From NCBI RefSeq assembly GCF_022447245.1, contig NZ_JAKVBC010000006.1:1-64000 (forward strand): a stretch of DNA of 64,000 bases. Direction: 5' to 3'. How positions within the stretch are numbered: position 1 is the first letter of the stretch; every line of letters starts with the position of its first letter. This DNA is from Kordia sp. (GTDB lineage Bacteria; Bacteroidota; Bacteroidia; Flavobacteriales; Flavobacteriaceae). This document shows, in pieces, positions 24,790-36,089 of this stretch. The position numbers and the translations under genes are program-made. The notes under the pieces are model-generated. The model saw only the letters and a list, made by a program, of their open reading frames with translations. It made no database searches and was not told the origin of the DNA.

Positions 24790-25935
24790 ATGAAAACAAT
24801 TACAATTATAGGTGCAGGAATTGGAGGTTTAACAACTGCACTCGCCTTAGAACAAAAAGGATTTCAAGTAGTTATATATGAACAAGCCAAAACTATAAAA
24901 CCTATGGGAGCTGGCATTATGTTAGCTAGCAATGCTATGAAAGTGTATCAAAATTTAGGTATTGATGTTCAATTGATTTTAAATGCCAATCCGTTATACT
25001 CCATGAATATTACGGATAAAAACTTGAACGCATTCTCGAAGATAGATTTACAATATTTTAAGCATACATATAATTTGCAAAGCATTTCTATTCATAGAGG
25101 AAAACTCCAAGAAATACTACTCCAAAATTTAAAAACGACTGAGATTCATTTACATCATACTTTAGATAGCTTAACTAAAGAAATTGATGGATATACATTG
25201 CAATTTCAAAATGGTCAACAAATAAAGTCTTCCATCATATTAGCTGCAGATGGTATTTATTCCAACGTTCGAAACGTGCTTTTCCCTAATAGCAAACTCC
25301 GTTCTATGAAACAGGTTTGTTGGCGTGGTGTTGCGAATTTTACATTGCCCAAAACATATCAAAATGAGTTGAATGAAGCTTGGGGAAATGGCGATCGTTT
25401 TGCATTTGTTCAGCTTCATGAAAATCAAATGTATTGGTATGCTGTAAAATCATTTACACAGCACAAAGATGAGTTTTCTACAGAAGATTTGTCATCGTAT
25501 TTTTCAAGTTATGCTTCTATTGTACAAGAAATTATAACTACTACTCCATCGCAAAATATTCACGAGACAGTCATTGAAGATTTACAACCCATTTCTAGTT
25601 GGCATGATGAATTTGCTTGTTTGATTGGTGATGCGGCACATGCTACAACTCCAAATATGGGACAAGGTGCTTGTCAGGCAATCGAAGACGCCTTAGTCAT
25701 TGCAAATTGTTTGAAAGAGTGTGATACTACAGAAGAAGCTTTTCGTAAGTACCAAAAACAACGTAAAGCTACTGCTCACAAAGTAGTGAAACAGAGTTGG
25801 CATATTGGTAAAATATCACATTGGAAACATCCTGTAGCAACGTTTTTAAGAAATGGTTTGCTTCAAATTTTTCCTCAAAAATTGAATAGAATACAGTTAG
25901 AGAAATTATTTCAACTTCAAAAAACTCCCGCATAA
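24790..25935 (+). CDS. FAD-dependent monooxygenase (UbiH/salicylate-hydroxylase type)
   Basis: About 381 residues. N-terminal Rossmann FAD motif ITIIGAGIGGLTTALALEQKG followed by E in VVIYEQA; mid-protein AADGIYSNVR (the DG motif of aromatic hydroxylases); C-terminal LIGDAAHATTPNMGQGACQAIEDA (GD motif for FAD ribityl). This is a group A flavoprotein hydroxylase using NAD(P)H and O2 on an aromatic or polycyclic substrate; TetX-like enzymes belong to the same superfamily. ATG 24790 is used because the motif starts there; the 24742 frame crosses both operators. Divergent from the TetR gene and probably controlled by it. Confidence 0.9.
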   Translation: MKTITIIGAGIGGLTTALALEQKGFQVVIYEQAKTIKPMGAGIMLASNAMKVYQNLGIDVQLILNANPLYSMNITDKNLNAFSKIDLQYFKHTYNLQSISIHRGKLQEILLQNLKTTEIHLHHTLDSLTKEIDGYTLQFQNGQQIKSSIILAADGIYSNVRNVLFPNSKLRSMKQVCWRGVANFTLPKTYQNELNEAWGNGDRFAFVQLHENQMYWYAVKSFTQHKDEFSTEDLSSYFSSYASIVQEIITTTPSQNIHETVIEDLQPISSWHDEFACLIGDAAHATTPNMGQGACQAIEDALVIANCLKECDTTEEAFRKYQKQRKATAHKVVKQSWHIGKISHWKHPVATFLRNGLLQIFPQKLNRIQLEKLFQLQKTPA

Positions 25936-26415
25936 ATGAACGTACTCAATATTCATATTCGAAAAATTGAAGTTTCCAAAGCAACACTTCTTCCTTTGTT
26001 TGCAACACTTTCTAAAAAAGAAGATCGTATTTGGCCAAAAGAAAAATGGCCTTCCATGCGTTTTAAAAACGGACTTATCATAGGTGCTGAAGGTGGACAC
26101 GGTCCTGTGCGCTATAAAGTGCTTGAATATGATGCTGACGGTTATGCAATGTTTGAGTTTTTAAAACCAAAAGGCTTTGTAGGAACGCATACTTTTCAGA
26201 TTACCGAGATAGACGAAAATACAAGTGTAATAAAACATACAATTTCTATGAAGACACAAGGATTTGGAACTTTTTTGTGGATTTTTGCGATTCGATGGTT
26301 ACATGATGCTTTGTTAGAAGATGCCTTTGACAAAGTAGAAAATCAATGTATAAATACTAAAAAAACTACTTCATGGAGTTTGTGGGTTAAAATTTTGAGC
26401 AAAGTCCTTAAGTAG
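25936..26415 (+). CDS. SRPBCC-fold-like protein, partner of the monooxygenase
   Basis: 159 residues, starting directly after the monooxygenase stop, so cotranscribed. Strand-rich with RIWPKEKWPSMRF, GAEGGHGPVRYKV and THTFQITEIDENTSVIKHTISM, a layout reminiscent of START/SRPBCC proteins that hold hydrophobic ligands, and a hydrophobic helix near the end (FGTFLWIFAIRWLHDALL). Probably binds or processes the same substrate as the flavoenzyme. Family assignment tentative. Confidence 0.6.
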   Translation: MNVLNIHIRKIEVSKATLLPLFATLSKKEDRIWPKEKWPSMRFKNGLIIGAEGGHGPVRYKVLEYDADGYAMFEFLKPKGFVGTHTFQITEIDENTSVIKHTISMKTQGFGTFLWIFAIRWLHDALLEDAFDKVENQCINTKKTTSWSLWVKILSKVLK

Positions 26416-26426
26416 TGTTGCCTACA

Positions 26427-27111
26427 CTACATTATCCTGGAAAAGGCAACTTTTACACTGCTTCCATCTACAATGTGAAGGTACACAACAAATATTTTAA
26501 TTGCTCCCCATTTATTTCTAATTTCATATTGATTACTGTTTACAATCTCAATGTTTTTGATGCCTTCGTATGAAGGCGGAATGACTTCTTTGGAAGTATT
26601 TAGCGCTACTGCAACTACAGAGTGTAAACCAAACATGCAATATAAAAGTTCACTTTGGTCACTCTTACTCGTCAAACGAACCGTGGCGTACTCTTTCACA
26701 AAATAATCAAACGATTGGTATTGTTGTAAATGAACTGTTCCTGATGTAACTATAGTTGTATCTGCCTTTTTTTGTGGAGAAAATAAACCTATTTCTAAAG
26801 GTTTATTTCTTTCTTCATTTAAATTTATCACCTGTTGAAATCCAAAAGATGTATCTCTCCAAAACGAGTAGAGAATTGAAGTTCCGGATTGTGCTACTAG
26901 CAAAGTATCCCAAGTAGAAGAAAATATAGATAGTTCTTGTTTGTAATTGTTACTTGCTTTAAATGACCATATAACAGGAACAGACACGTTTAGGTACATC
27001 TTCCCATAGTCTTGATATGCCAACTTTGTAACCTGATTTATTTGATAGTTGTTGTTGTTCTAATAAGATTTTAAAAGAGCCTAAAACACATATACTTAAA
27101 AACAATACCAT
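26427..27111 (-). pseudogene. Hypothetical membrane-anchored protein with an N-terminal frameshift
   Basis: The long frame (26427-27023, 198 residues, first usable codon TTG) lacks an ATG. A frame shifted by one base upstream gives a hydrophobic N-terminus (VLFLSICVLGSFKILLEQQQ, then SNKSGYK) from an ATG at 27109-27111, and the two join at TACAAAGTTGGCA. The body is beta-rich (YLNVSVPVIWSF, EIGLFSPQKKADTTIVTSG) with no known motif. That upstream ATG lies inside the terminator hairpin of the protease gene. Either a frameshifted gene or a short gene starting at TTG. Confidence 0.45.
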
Positions 27112-27132
27112 CCAATTTTTATTGGATGGTAT
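27105..27132 (-). terminator. Terminator after the PatA/PatG-type protease gene
   Basis: Perfect 12-bp stem ATACCATCCAAT/ATTGGATGGTAT with a TTTT (minus strand AAAA) loop, followed on the minus strand by TGTTTTT. It lies 15 bases after the reconstructed stop of the protease gene. Confidence 0.85.
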
Positions 27133-27147
27133 TTTACCTTGATTTTA

Positions 27148-29414
27148 CTATTGAAGTCTTGTATCAAAAGTAGCATCTTCTGTTAAAGATAAGTTTACGA
27201 TGTAGATAGTTTGCCCAAAAAAGTTTTTTGATTCTTGGTATGTGTTTCCTGCTTCAAAAACAGCATTATCTAATGTCTGTCAAATTGGAGGTAAGTCGTC
27301 TTTCTTCGTATTTAAAAATACAGGAACTGGTTTGTTTGCTCCAACAATTACCAACGCAAGTGTAGCAGATTGTGATCTTGCTGTTAACGTTAAGGTTTGA
27401 ATTGCAGAAGTTGATTGTCCTCCAATAGACTTATATTGATCTACGTTTTTGCTACTTGACGAAAGCTTATAGTCTGGCGATTTCCCTCTGTTTAATGTGG
27501 TTACATACAATCGATTTAAAATAGAAATCAGCTGTTCTTTTAGTTTAGGTTCTTTAATTCCCATTGATTTCAATAATGCTTTCAAGGTCCAATCCTTTAA
27601 CCCATAAGCAACAGGTGTGACTGATTCTACATAGTTTTGATTAATTAATTTTGATTTACCTGAAATATAAACTGGTAATACCATTCACATTACATCATCT
27701 TTACCTTTATTGTCTACAAAAAGACCTTTTGGCAACGCAGTTCCTGGCTTCACAGTTCCAGCACTAAACTTTCTTGTATAGTTCACATAAATGTTACAGT
27801 CAATTCCTACATTGTCGCGCAAAAAAGTAGCCATTGTTAAATAAATTGGATCACTAAAAGTTACTAATTGAGGACTTATGGCATACATAGGAGTAGCATT
27901 GACGTTTAACAACCAAATTAACTGGCTTGTCATTAAGATGTTCTCTCGATTTCCTAAAGCATCCGTATACAATAAAAATGCTGCCATAGACTTATGATCA
28001 TGTGTAGAATCTGTTAACTCTTTAGCCAATGCGCCAGGTTCTTCGCTTCCATTTGAATTTGTAACCTTTGGAAGATTTTCATACCATGTTTTCATTAAGG
28101 CAGTAAATGTGTCTAAGTTATTTCGTGTACCAAAATCATACGATGGTTGTCCAATAGCATCGATTAATTGAGTATTTCTAAAAGTAGGGTAACCTCCAGG
28201 ATTAATTGCAGGGTTAAAAGTTGTCTCTGCATTAGAAGGAGTTACATTAGAGGACCATTCACAAGATGATTCTCTAACTTCAGAAGGAGTTACTGTTGAT
28301 ACAGCCAAAGGTGCCGCTGCTGGTGTTACTTCTTCCATTGGAGCTGATATTTCTTGTAGCATTACTGCATCAGGCGGTTGTTCATTCATTGTCCCTAAAG
28401 ACGTTACTTCTGTTTCGTTTTCCATGTTTGTATTATTTAGAGTTAAAAAATTATAAGGATTGATTGATGTATTATTTTTTGGGCGTACAGCAGGACTGAC
28501 CCAAGGTGCTTTCAATATTTTATCAACAGCATAGGCTATATGTAAGCGTCCTACCATAATTGGATCACAATTAATATTTTCATTAATCGTACAAGGCGTC
28601 ACACTTTCCAATAAGATTTATCGAATTGCTAAGAGGTCTTTTTTCTTTCTAACTGTATTTGTATGCTTGCCAAAAGTCCAGCAATTCCACTTACCAAAGC
28701 TGTTGAAAAGCTCGTTCCATTTGCAATAGCTTTCTGGTTGTTAGTACCAGTTGTTGATCCTACAATATCTTCGCCAGGTGCAACCAATCCTTGTTCCGCA
28801 GTGAGTGTACTCCAATTGCTAAAGTTAGAAGCTTTCCCATCTTGTTTTATAGAACCTACAGCTAAAACCGTTGGATAATTTGCAGGCACATGTATACCAT
28901 CTTCTCCTTCATTTCCTGTAGCAGCAATCACCAATACTCCTTTCTTTTCGCATTCTTCCAAAACACTCGCTAAAGAGGCAATAATTAGATTTTTACTGTG
29001 TAGCCTTTCTCCTCCACTTATGTTAATTATATCTGCATTTTGTGCTAACGCACTGCGAATTCCTTGTTCGATATCGGATTGTGAACTACTTAGTAAATTT
29101 GCGTTTTCATCTTCTTGATAAATACTTTTTACCAATCATGAGCAATTTGGAGCAATTCCCAAAATTCCGCTATCGTGATTTGCAAAAATCAAACTACTTA
29201 CAAATGTGCCATGAGTAGAATTCACTTTTTTGTGCATGTATGTATCTAGTAATTTAATATTAGCTTCACGTAAGGCTGGATGTTGTAGATCAACTGTACC
29301 ATCTAATACTGCAATTTTTATCTTAGGATTTCCTTTAGTTATCTTCCAAAGCTTATCAATTCCGGGTAATATTTCAATTATGTTTGCTTGTTGTTCATTT
29401 TTTAGTTTAAATTC
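27148..29414 (-). pseudogene. PatA/PatG-type subtilisin-like protease, broken
   Basis: Reads as one gene of about 750 codons. The N-terminal half is an S8 protease laid out as in cyanobactin PatA/PatG: GIDKLWKITKGNPKIKIAVLDG (catalytic Asp), STHGTFVSSLIFANH (His), INISGGERLH, VIAATGNEG (oxyanion Asn), LAPGEDIVG (read VAPGEDIVG here) and NGTSFSTALVSG (Ser). It continues LLESVTPC and VGRLHIAYAVDKIL. The C-terminal half resembles the PatG C-terminal domain: LIDAIGQPSYDFGTRNNLDT, SQLIWLLNVNATPMYAISP, ISILNRLYVTTLNRGKSP. Breaks: TGA at 29136-29138, a frameshift near 28640, TAA at 28618-28620, TGA at 27685-27687 and 27280-27282; no start codon remains. All three catalytic residues are conserved, so decay is recent. 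Confidence 0.75.
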
Positions 29415-29603
29415 TTAACTCAGAAAGTATATTTTCACACCTTTACTCCTGGTAATTTTCATATATAAAACTATAAATGAAATAAACGGTAATTAAAAAA
29501 TATGAAGTTAATGTGTCGTTTTCATGTTGTGAATACACACTAATTTGTTGTAAAGTCTCCACTAAGGATTCTAATAAGCAATATTGAATTATTGATGAAT
29601 GTA

Positions 29604-30319
29604 TTATCTTAAAATAGTCAATTCCTTAAGTATCTTTTTATATTTCACACCTAAAGTTACACTATGATTTCCACTAAGAATGACTAAATTGTCTTTGGGT
29701 ATAATTTGCTCTTTTGCAAGGTTAATGATAATATATTACAATGTATTTTGCATAAATGTAGTCATATCTAAAACTCTTTGATTTTGCCCAATGAAATAAG
29801 TACGACAAATTTTTCTTTCTCTGTAATAATATTACAGTATCAATTTTCTACTTCTACATACAGTATGTTTTTTTGTAGTACTCTATGTAACACATTTCTC
29901 TTTTTGATGAATAAATTTTTCTTATTGATTATGAAATCCTGATCCTCATTTACAACTGTTAATGATTGTAATTGGATTTTTTCTAAAATATTTTCTAACG
30001 CATAGAGTATTTCTATTTCATTAAAAGGTTTGTATTACACAGCAAAAGGTTTTGTCAACTTTGCACGTCCATAAAAATCCTGATTTTCAATAAAAGCTAT
30101 TCCATCTGGTTTTCCATCAATATACATATCTATAATGATAATATATATGGGTAATCTATTATATAGTAATAAAACTTCTTGGTAACTTGCAGCAACTCCA
30201 ATCACATTATAATAATATGACTCCAAAAAGTTTTTTAAACTTGCTACTTTTTGAGACTTTTCTTTTATTAAAAAACATTTATTGTAACTATCCTGGCAGG
30301 TTTTGAAAAATAAAATCAT
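29604..30319 (-). pseudogene. LytTR-type response regulator, decayed
   Basis: The N-terminal receiver part is readable (YNVIGVAASYQEVLLLYN, IIIIDMYIDGKPDGIAF, ending LTKPFAV). After a TAA at 30035-30037 the same frame continues YKPFNEIEILYALENIL and a LytTR domain (LFIKKRNVLHRVL, NILYVEVEN), then a TGA where Arg or similar is usual, YCNIITEKEKFVVLISLGKI, then a frameshift and another stop before INLAKEQIIPKDNLVILSG and VKYKKILKELTILR. At least three stops plus one shift. Formerly a two-component regulator binding DNA through LytTR. The 29415-29603 stretch holds nothing else I can see. Confidence 0.7.
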
Positions 30320-30541
30320 AGTAATTCAATAAAAAATACATCAATGGAAAAAAAAATGTTGTAAATGGCAGCTATTCATGAGTGAATAAATGATTCAAAG
30401 GTTTTTTCTTGTATTACATTCTTGAATCTTTAAAAATTTAAATAACATTCCTACAGGAAATTACTTGTTTTCATGTTTCTGTTTGGATTCCACAGCATTA
30501 TCTCATAAATTAAGGTACTAAACCCTTCAAAACTACAAACT

Positions 30542-32173
30542 ATGCAAACCTCCAAACAGGAAAAAGATTCCCAAAAAAAGAAAATTAAACATGTGATTGT
30601 GGTGATGTTTGAAAATCGCTCCTTTGATCACATGTTAGGTTTTTTATACAACGATAGTTATAAAAATAAAAATACAGACAAGAAGAAAATTAATGTTTCT
30701 CCACTTGGACATTACTATTCAGGATTGACAGGAAACGAGACCAATCCTGACAATGAAGGAAATGCGCATAAAGTTTTTGCTATTGATAAAAATGATAAGT
30801 ACGCGTACTATATGCCAAAAATGGATCCAGGAGAAGGTTATATGAATACCAATTTTCAGTTATTCGGTAGCTTAAATCCTCCTTATCAGCCTGGAATTGC
30901 TCCAAATCAAGGTTTTGTACGTGATTTTGAAAATAAAATAGGCAATAAATACTTTGGTGATCCACCATATCATCCTTCAAAGAAAACTACAAGTAGCACA
31001 ACAGATTCTAAAAGTACTGCTCCCAAAAAAGTATATGACAAAAACTATGATCATTCCAAAGATTATAAAAATGATAGCTACAAAAACTGGTATCAACATC
31101 ACGAACCACCAACATCTGGTATTGAAATCGTAAGTAAATTTCCTGGAACGGAACCTAATGACATTATGGGTATGTATACGCCAGATACTTTACCTATTTT
31201 ATCAGGTTTGGCAAAAGGCTTTGCGGTGTGCGATCACTATTACTGTTCGGTTCCTTCAGAAACACTCCCAAATAGAGCATTTATGCACATGGCTACTTCA
31301 GAAGGTCATTTGTATGATGAAATAAAGTCATATAGTGCGAAAAGTATCTTTAAAAACCTTTCTGATCACAAGCACAGTTGGGGAATTTTTGCTGATAAAC
31401 TACAAAAACCTTACACGTATAGCTTTTGTCAAGATGTTGCTGATAATCCTACGCCTCCAAATTGTTTTTGTGGAAGTTATGACGATTTTAAATTGGTTTT
31501 AAAAGGAGAGAATGGAGCAAAACTTCCTGATTATGTATTTTTAGAACCTTCTTGGGGAAGCTATGGAAATAGCCAACATCCAAACTATGATGTCGCTGCT
31601 GGTGAAAAATATATGTTAGACATATACAATACTGTACGAGAATCAAAATATTGGGAAGACACACTTTTAGTGATTAATTATGATGAACATGGAGGTTGCT
31701 ATGATCATATCACGCCACCTTATGGAGCAACGCCGCCAAGTCCATCAACACAGAACAAAAACGGATTCAAATTTGATCGCTTTGGTGTACGTGTTCCATG
31801 CGTATTAATTTCTCCTTGGATTGAAGCTGGAACGGTTTACAGAACTAAAGGCGATGTACCGCTAGATCATACGTCACTATTAAAAACGATAGAAAATTTA
31901 TTTGACTTGCCACACTTAACTGAACGAGACAAAGCAGCTTCAGACGTCCTAGATGTTCTTACAAGAGAAAAACCACGAAAAGATAATCCGCTTGAAGGAA
32001 TTGAACCACCAGTGGCAGATGCTTCTGTAAAAATCCCTAATCACGCATCGCAAATTGTAAGAGCACAAGCAGATGCAATTACTGATAAAATCAACAGAGA
32101 TACTGGAACACAAAACACAACTCCTGAGTTCCATTCTGATGAAGAAGCCAATGCTTACATTCATCAAGGCTAA
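30542..32173 (+). CDS. Phosphoesterase family protein (phospholipase C/acid phosphatase type)
   Basis: 543 residues, intact inside a decayed zone. The PF04185-type core is clear: KHVIVVMFENRSFDHMLGFL near the start, NDIMGMYTPDTLPILSGLAKGFAVCDHYYCSVPSETLPNR (metal and active-site region), VFLEPSWG, VINYDEHGGCYDHITPP and DRFGVRVPCVLISPW. Such enzymes hydrolyse phospholipids or phosphomonoesters. No signal peptide is seen, unlike classical secreted PLCs, so export would need another route. The insert at about 130-200 is low complexity (STTDSKST, KKVYDKNYD). A clear terminator follows. Confidence 0.88.
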   Translation: MQTSKQEKDSQKKKIKHVIVVMFENRSFDHMLGFLYNDSYKNKNTDKKKINVSPLGHYYSGLTGNETNPDNEGNAHKVFAIDKNDKYAYYMPKMDPGEGYMNTNFQLFGSLNPPYQPGIAPNQGFVRDFENKIGNKYFGDPPYHPSKKTTSSTTDSKSTAPKKVYDKNYDHSKDYKNDSYKNWYQHHEPPTSGIEIVSKFPGTEPNDIMGMYTPDTLPILSGLAKGFAVCDHYYCSVPSETLPNRAFMHMATSEGHLYDEIKSYSAKSIFKNLSDHKHSWGIFADKLQKPYTYSFCQDVADNPTPPNCFCGSYDDFKLVLKGENGAKLPDYVFLEPSWGSYGNSQHPNYDVAAGEKYMLDIYNTVRESKYWEDTLLVINYDEHGGCYDHITPPYGATPPSPSTQNKNGFKFDRFGVRVPCVLISPWIEAGTVYRTKGDVPLDHTSLLKTIENLFDLPHLTERDKAASDVLDVLTREKPRKDNPLEGIEPPVADASVKIPNHASQIVRAQADAITDKINRDTGTQNTTPEFHSDEEANAYIHQG

Positions 32174-32204
32174 TAAGAAATCCATTCGATAGAAAATTCA
32201 TTTG

Positions 32205-32236
32205 AAAAGCTCAGCAATATTTGTGCTGGGCTTTTT
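32205..32236 (+). terminator. Terminator after the phosphoesterase gene
   Basis: Stem AAAAGCTCAGCA/TGCTGGGCTTTT with one G-U pair, a 7-base loop and a T-run. Confidence 0.85.
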
Positions 32237-32420
32237 AAATAAAAACTTCCAAATTGATTAATACTAGAAAGGCGTTTATAGATATTGTAAATGATCTTAG
32301 ATAAACAATGTGTGTCTTTTAAGCTTTATTGACTAATAAAGAAATTAGCAGTTAGATTTTTCTTATCTACTGTAAAGCAAAAAAATATAATTTATTCAAA
32401 AGTAACTTATAACCAACCAA

Positions 32421-35400
32421 ATGAAAAACCCAAAAAAAACACCCGTTTTAGATGATCGAATCTCACAAATATATCATCTTGCACAACCAGGTTTAATGTG
32501 TATGCCATCCAATGGAATATTCTTAACTATTGAGTTTAATAGAGCTGGTAAAAATGCCAGAGAAGAAGTTTTATTTGCCATTCGCGAATTAACAAGAATC
32601 GCAGAAGAAATGGAAGTAGTATCTAGAATTGTTGCTGGATTTTCAGCTAGAATTTGGAGAAAATGGACTGGAAAAACACCTCCCGGAGGACCAAAATGAA
32701 ATACCATTCTAAAAGAATCCGATTACTTCAGAGATACACAAGGCGATTTATTTTTGTATTTAAAATATGAGGATTTCAAAAATTGTGAACGGCTCAAAAT
32801 AATAACACTCGAATTCTTAGAACCATTTATTAAAAACCTTTCTGAAACGCATGGAAAAATGCGCAAGGACAGAAAAGTATTAGATCATCATTTTTATGAT
32901 GGTATTACAAGTCCTTTCGATCCTGCTCAAGTAGTAGGATCAATTATACGAGATGAAGATACTCCGTATGCTGGAAGTAGTTGGGCATTTACGCAACGCT
33001 TCAATGTGAAATGGGATTTCTTCTCACGCTTAAATACAGATCAAAAATCAGATGTTATTAGTCGTAATTCGGAAGGTGTTATTATTCCTGATGATAACAA
33101 ACGAAGTCATATTCAACGTGCGAGAGTTTACAACAATCAACGTGAAAATTTAAAATTAGTTAGACAGGCACTTCCTTTTGGTCATTCAGTTACAGGAGCT
33201 GGCAGAGAACAAGGAATTTATTTTGTAGCCTACGCTAACGAAACTGCCTCCATGGAGAAAATCATGCGTAGTATGGCTGGTGATGGGCATGGTTCTGCCC
33301 CAGATCATCTATTAAATAATGTACAAGGTATTTCAGGCGGTTATTTTTATCTGCCAAATGTTATGGAACTAGGTTCACAACACGGTTTAGAAAAAAGTGA
33401 TTTCCATGTAGATCCGCATTGGAAAATAAGAAGTAAAAACGGTTGGATGTTTTATAATTCAAATGACTATTTAACGGTAATGGGAACAGATCGTTATCCT
33501 GATCCACCGTCACAACGTATATTACACCTCATAGGAAATATTTTTAGTTTATGGAGAAGTCATTGGTATCAAGTTCGTAATATTCCAGAAGTACCGCATT
33601 TAAAAAACTTCCTTAAGCCTGATGAAAAATGGGTAATGCAAGCTCCGATTCCTATTAGAAAAGGAATGGCAATTAAAAAAAGTTTAAGCTTGGTCAATAC
33701 AAATCCGCATTATCCACAGACTCCAAAAATGTATGCTTGGCAAGCAGATCAATTTCGAATAGATCCGATGGATATTTTATTCGGAATCATGCCTGAACTT
33801 TCGCTAGGACGCGGGAAAGAAATCATGCCAAATTTACGTGATGATGAAAAACAATATGCCTTTTCGCTAATGCTGGATGAATCTTCCGCAATGGGACATG
33901 TGGTGCCAAACCATAAAAAAATGTTGGCTATCGGTTTAGGAGGAATGATCAAAGAAGTAACAACACATGAGAAAAACGCAACAGGAGAGCAACTCACATT
34001 CTATACTTCTTCTCGTTTGGCACTAGAAGGTGTTCAAGGATGGCTGAGCAATTATGCAAACATGGCTACACAAATGGCTAAAGACAAAAAGCACAATCCT
34101 GAAGAGCGTAAAAACCTAAAAGAAATTGCTGCTAGAGCTAAAAAATTAATGACTAAAAAACCGGATAGCTTTATTGAAGCAGTACAGCTCGTTTTTACCA
34201 TGCATGCTTGTTTCCATTTAACAGGAAACCCTGTGGCTGTAGGACGATTAGATCAATTATTAATTGACTTCTATGAAAACGATACTATTTCTGAAGAAGC
34301 AGCACAAGAAATTATTGAAGCATTCTGGATAAAGTTAGGTGAAAAAGCATTGCACAATCGCCATTACGCAACCGATCATGTAAGCTATGGAACAACGGCA
34401 GTTTCCTATATCGGTGGGAATTTCCCTCAAGGTGGCGGAATCAACCAATGGGTACAACAAGTAACTGTTGGTGGATATTTACCAACCAAAGGCAAAAAAG
34501 GAGAACCTGGCGCAAATCCAATTACACTAATGGCATTAAAAGCCTCCAGAAGACTTCCGCTAAATGCACCTTGCTTGTCTTTAAGAATTTATAAAGGCAT
34601 GGATAAAGAACTCTTAACCGAAGCTGGGAAAGCCTTATTAAGTGGCGGAGCACATCCAATTTTATTCCAAGAAGATAGAATGATTAAAGGTTTAAATAAA
34701 TTTACAGGATTCCCAATTGAAGATGCTAGAGATTTTGCTTGTGATGGTTGTTATGAGACTATGATTGCAGGGCAAACTGAATTCTGTTTCAGTAATATTA
34801 CACCTTTTGATGCTTTTGAATGTACCATGAATCAAGGTGCAAAATATAGCATGGCTGGACCAATTTATTTGAATGGTTGGAAAACTTCTTGGCGATCTCC
34901 GCATGCAAAAGATATTAGAACATTTAAAGAATTCAAATCTATTTTCTTACAACATCTTGAGTAGTTTACGGTCCAATTCTTTAATGGCACATTAGAAAAT
35001 TATGGAAACCTATGGAAAATATGTCCAAGTCCGATGCTTTCTACCATGATTGAAGGTTGTGTTGAATCTGGAAGAGATTTAACGAATGGAGGCGCAAAAT
35101 ACCATACCATTGCACCAATGTTTGTCGGTTTGGCTACAACAATAGATTCACTATATGCGATTAAAAAAATGGTGTAAGATATAGAAAGTGCAGTTTGTAC
35201 GCTACCAGAAATGCTTGATTGTTTACAAAACGATTGGGGATATGATATGCAAGAACCTTCACAAAGTACTTTAGAAGGACAAACACGAATTGATGTCACT
35301 GCTAAGCAATATAAACAATGGCGTCAAATAGCATTGAACTTGCCTAAGTTTGGTAACGGACATCTCGAAGTAGATGAAATAGGAACTTGGCTATCCAGAA

Positions 35401-36040
35401 AAATGTGTGATATGGCAATGGATACCTTAAACAACCCGCCAAGTCCATTAAAAGAAACCTTAGAAAATTAGAGAAAAACTATTCAACTCCAAACAGAAAA
35501 TGGAAATTACACCTATGTCCAGGTGTCGGAACATTTGAAGGCTATGTTGGTGATGGAGCCGGTAGTGGAGCCTCTGCTGATGGTCGTAGAAATGGTCAGC
35601 CATATCCATCAGACTTTAGTCCAACACCTGTTCCGCAAGATTTGGATGCCATCCCACAGCACGAAGATTCGACACAACCAATTCCAGGTACGTATAGAGA
35701 AATTTATAAAGCCATGAATAGTTGGGATAGTAAAGAGATTTATCACAAAATTTCAAATGCTTCTCCAGTAGATTTGAATGTAAAAGAAGATTTCCCTCTA
35801 AAGGATATGGTGAAATTCATCACAGAATATTCAAAAGGAAAAGTTGGTTCAAACCTCATCACTATTACCGTAGCAGATCCTGACACTTATCAGATGGCAG
35901 CCCAAGAGCCAGAACGCTTTGAACTAGTCAGAGTTCGAATGGGTGGATGGACAGAGTATTTTGCCGCCATGTTTCCAGAACATCAAAAGCAACACGAAAG
36001 AAGACCGTTTTTCATACCAGAGAAAAAATCAAAAAAATAA
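32421..36040 (+). pseudogene. DyP-type heme peroxidase fused to a glycyl radical enzyme, broken
   Basis: One frame from ATG 32421 to 35471, about 1,200 codons in all. Residues 1-330 look like a full DyP peroxidase: QPGLMCMPSNGIFLTIEFN, DTQGDLFLYLKYED, HHFYDGITSP (distal Asp about 160), RSHIQRARV (proximal His about 230), QGIYFVAYANETAS, GGYFYLPNV. The rest is a PFL/glycerol-dehydratase-like glycyl radical enzyme: ACDGCYETMIAG (catalytic Cys about 777, Glu two on, as in GCxE dehydratase/lyase types), PGVGTFEGYVGDGAGSGASA, and the radical-Gly loop RMGGWTEYF (Gly codon 35945-35947), then PEHQKQHERRPF. Breaks: TGA 32697-32699, TAG 34962-34964, TAA 35175-35177, TAG 35469-35471, and a frameshift between 35472 and 35518. 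No activating radical-SAM enzyme is nearby. Confidence 0.72.
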
Positions 36041-36056
36041 TTTTCTATTTAAAAGT

Positions 36057-36089
36057 AAAAGCTCAATAAATATATGTTGGGCTTTTTTT
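36057..36089 (+). terminator. Terminator after the fusion gene
   Basis: Stem AAAAGCTCAA/TTGGGCTTTT (one G-U pair) and a T-run; related in sequence to the terminator at 32205-32236. Confidence 0.8.
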
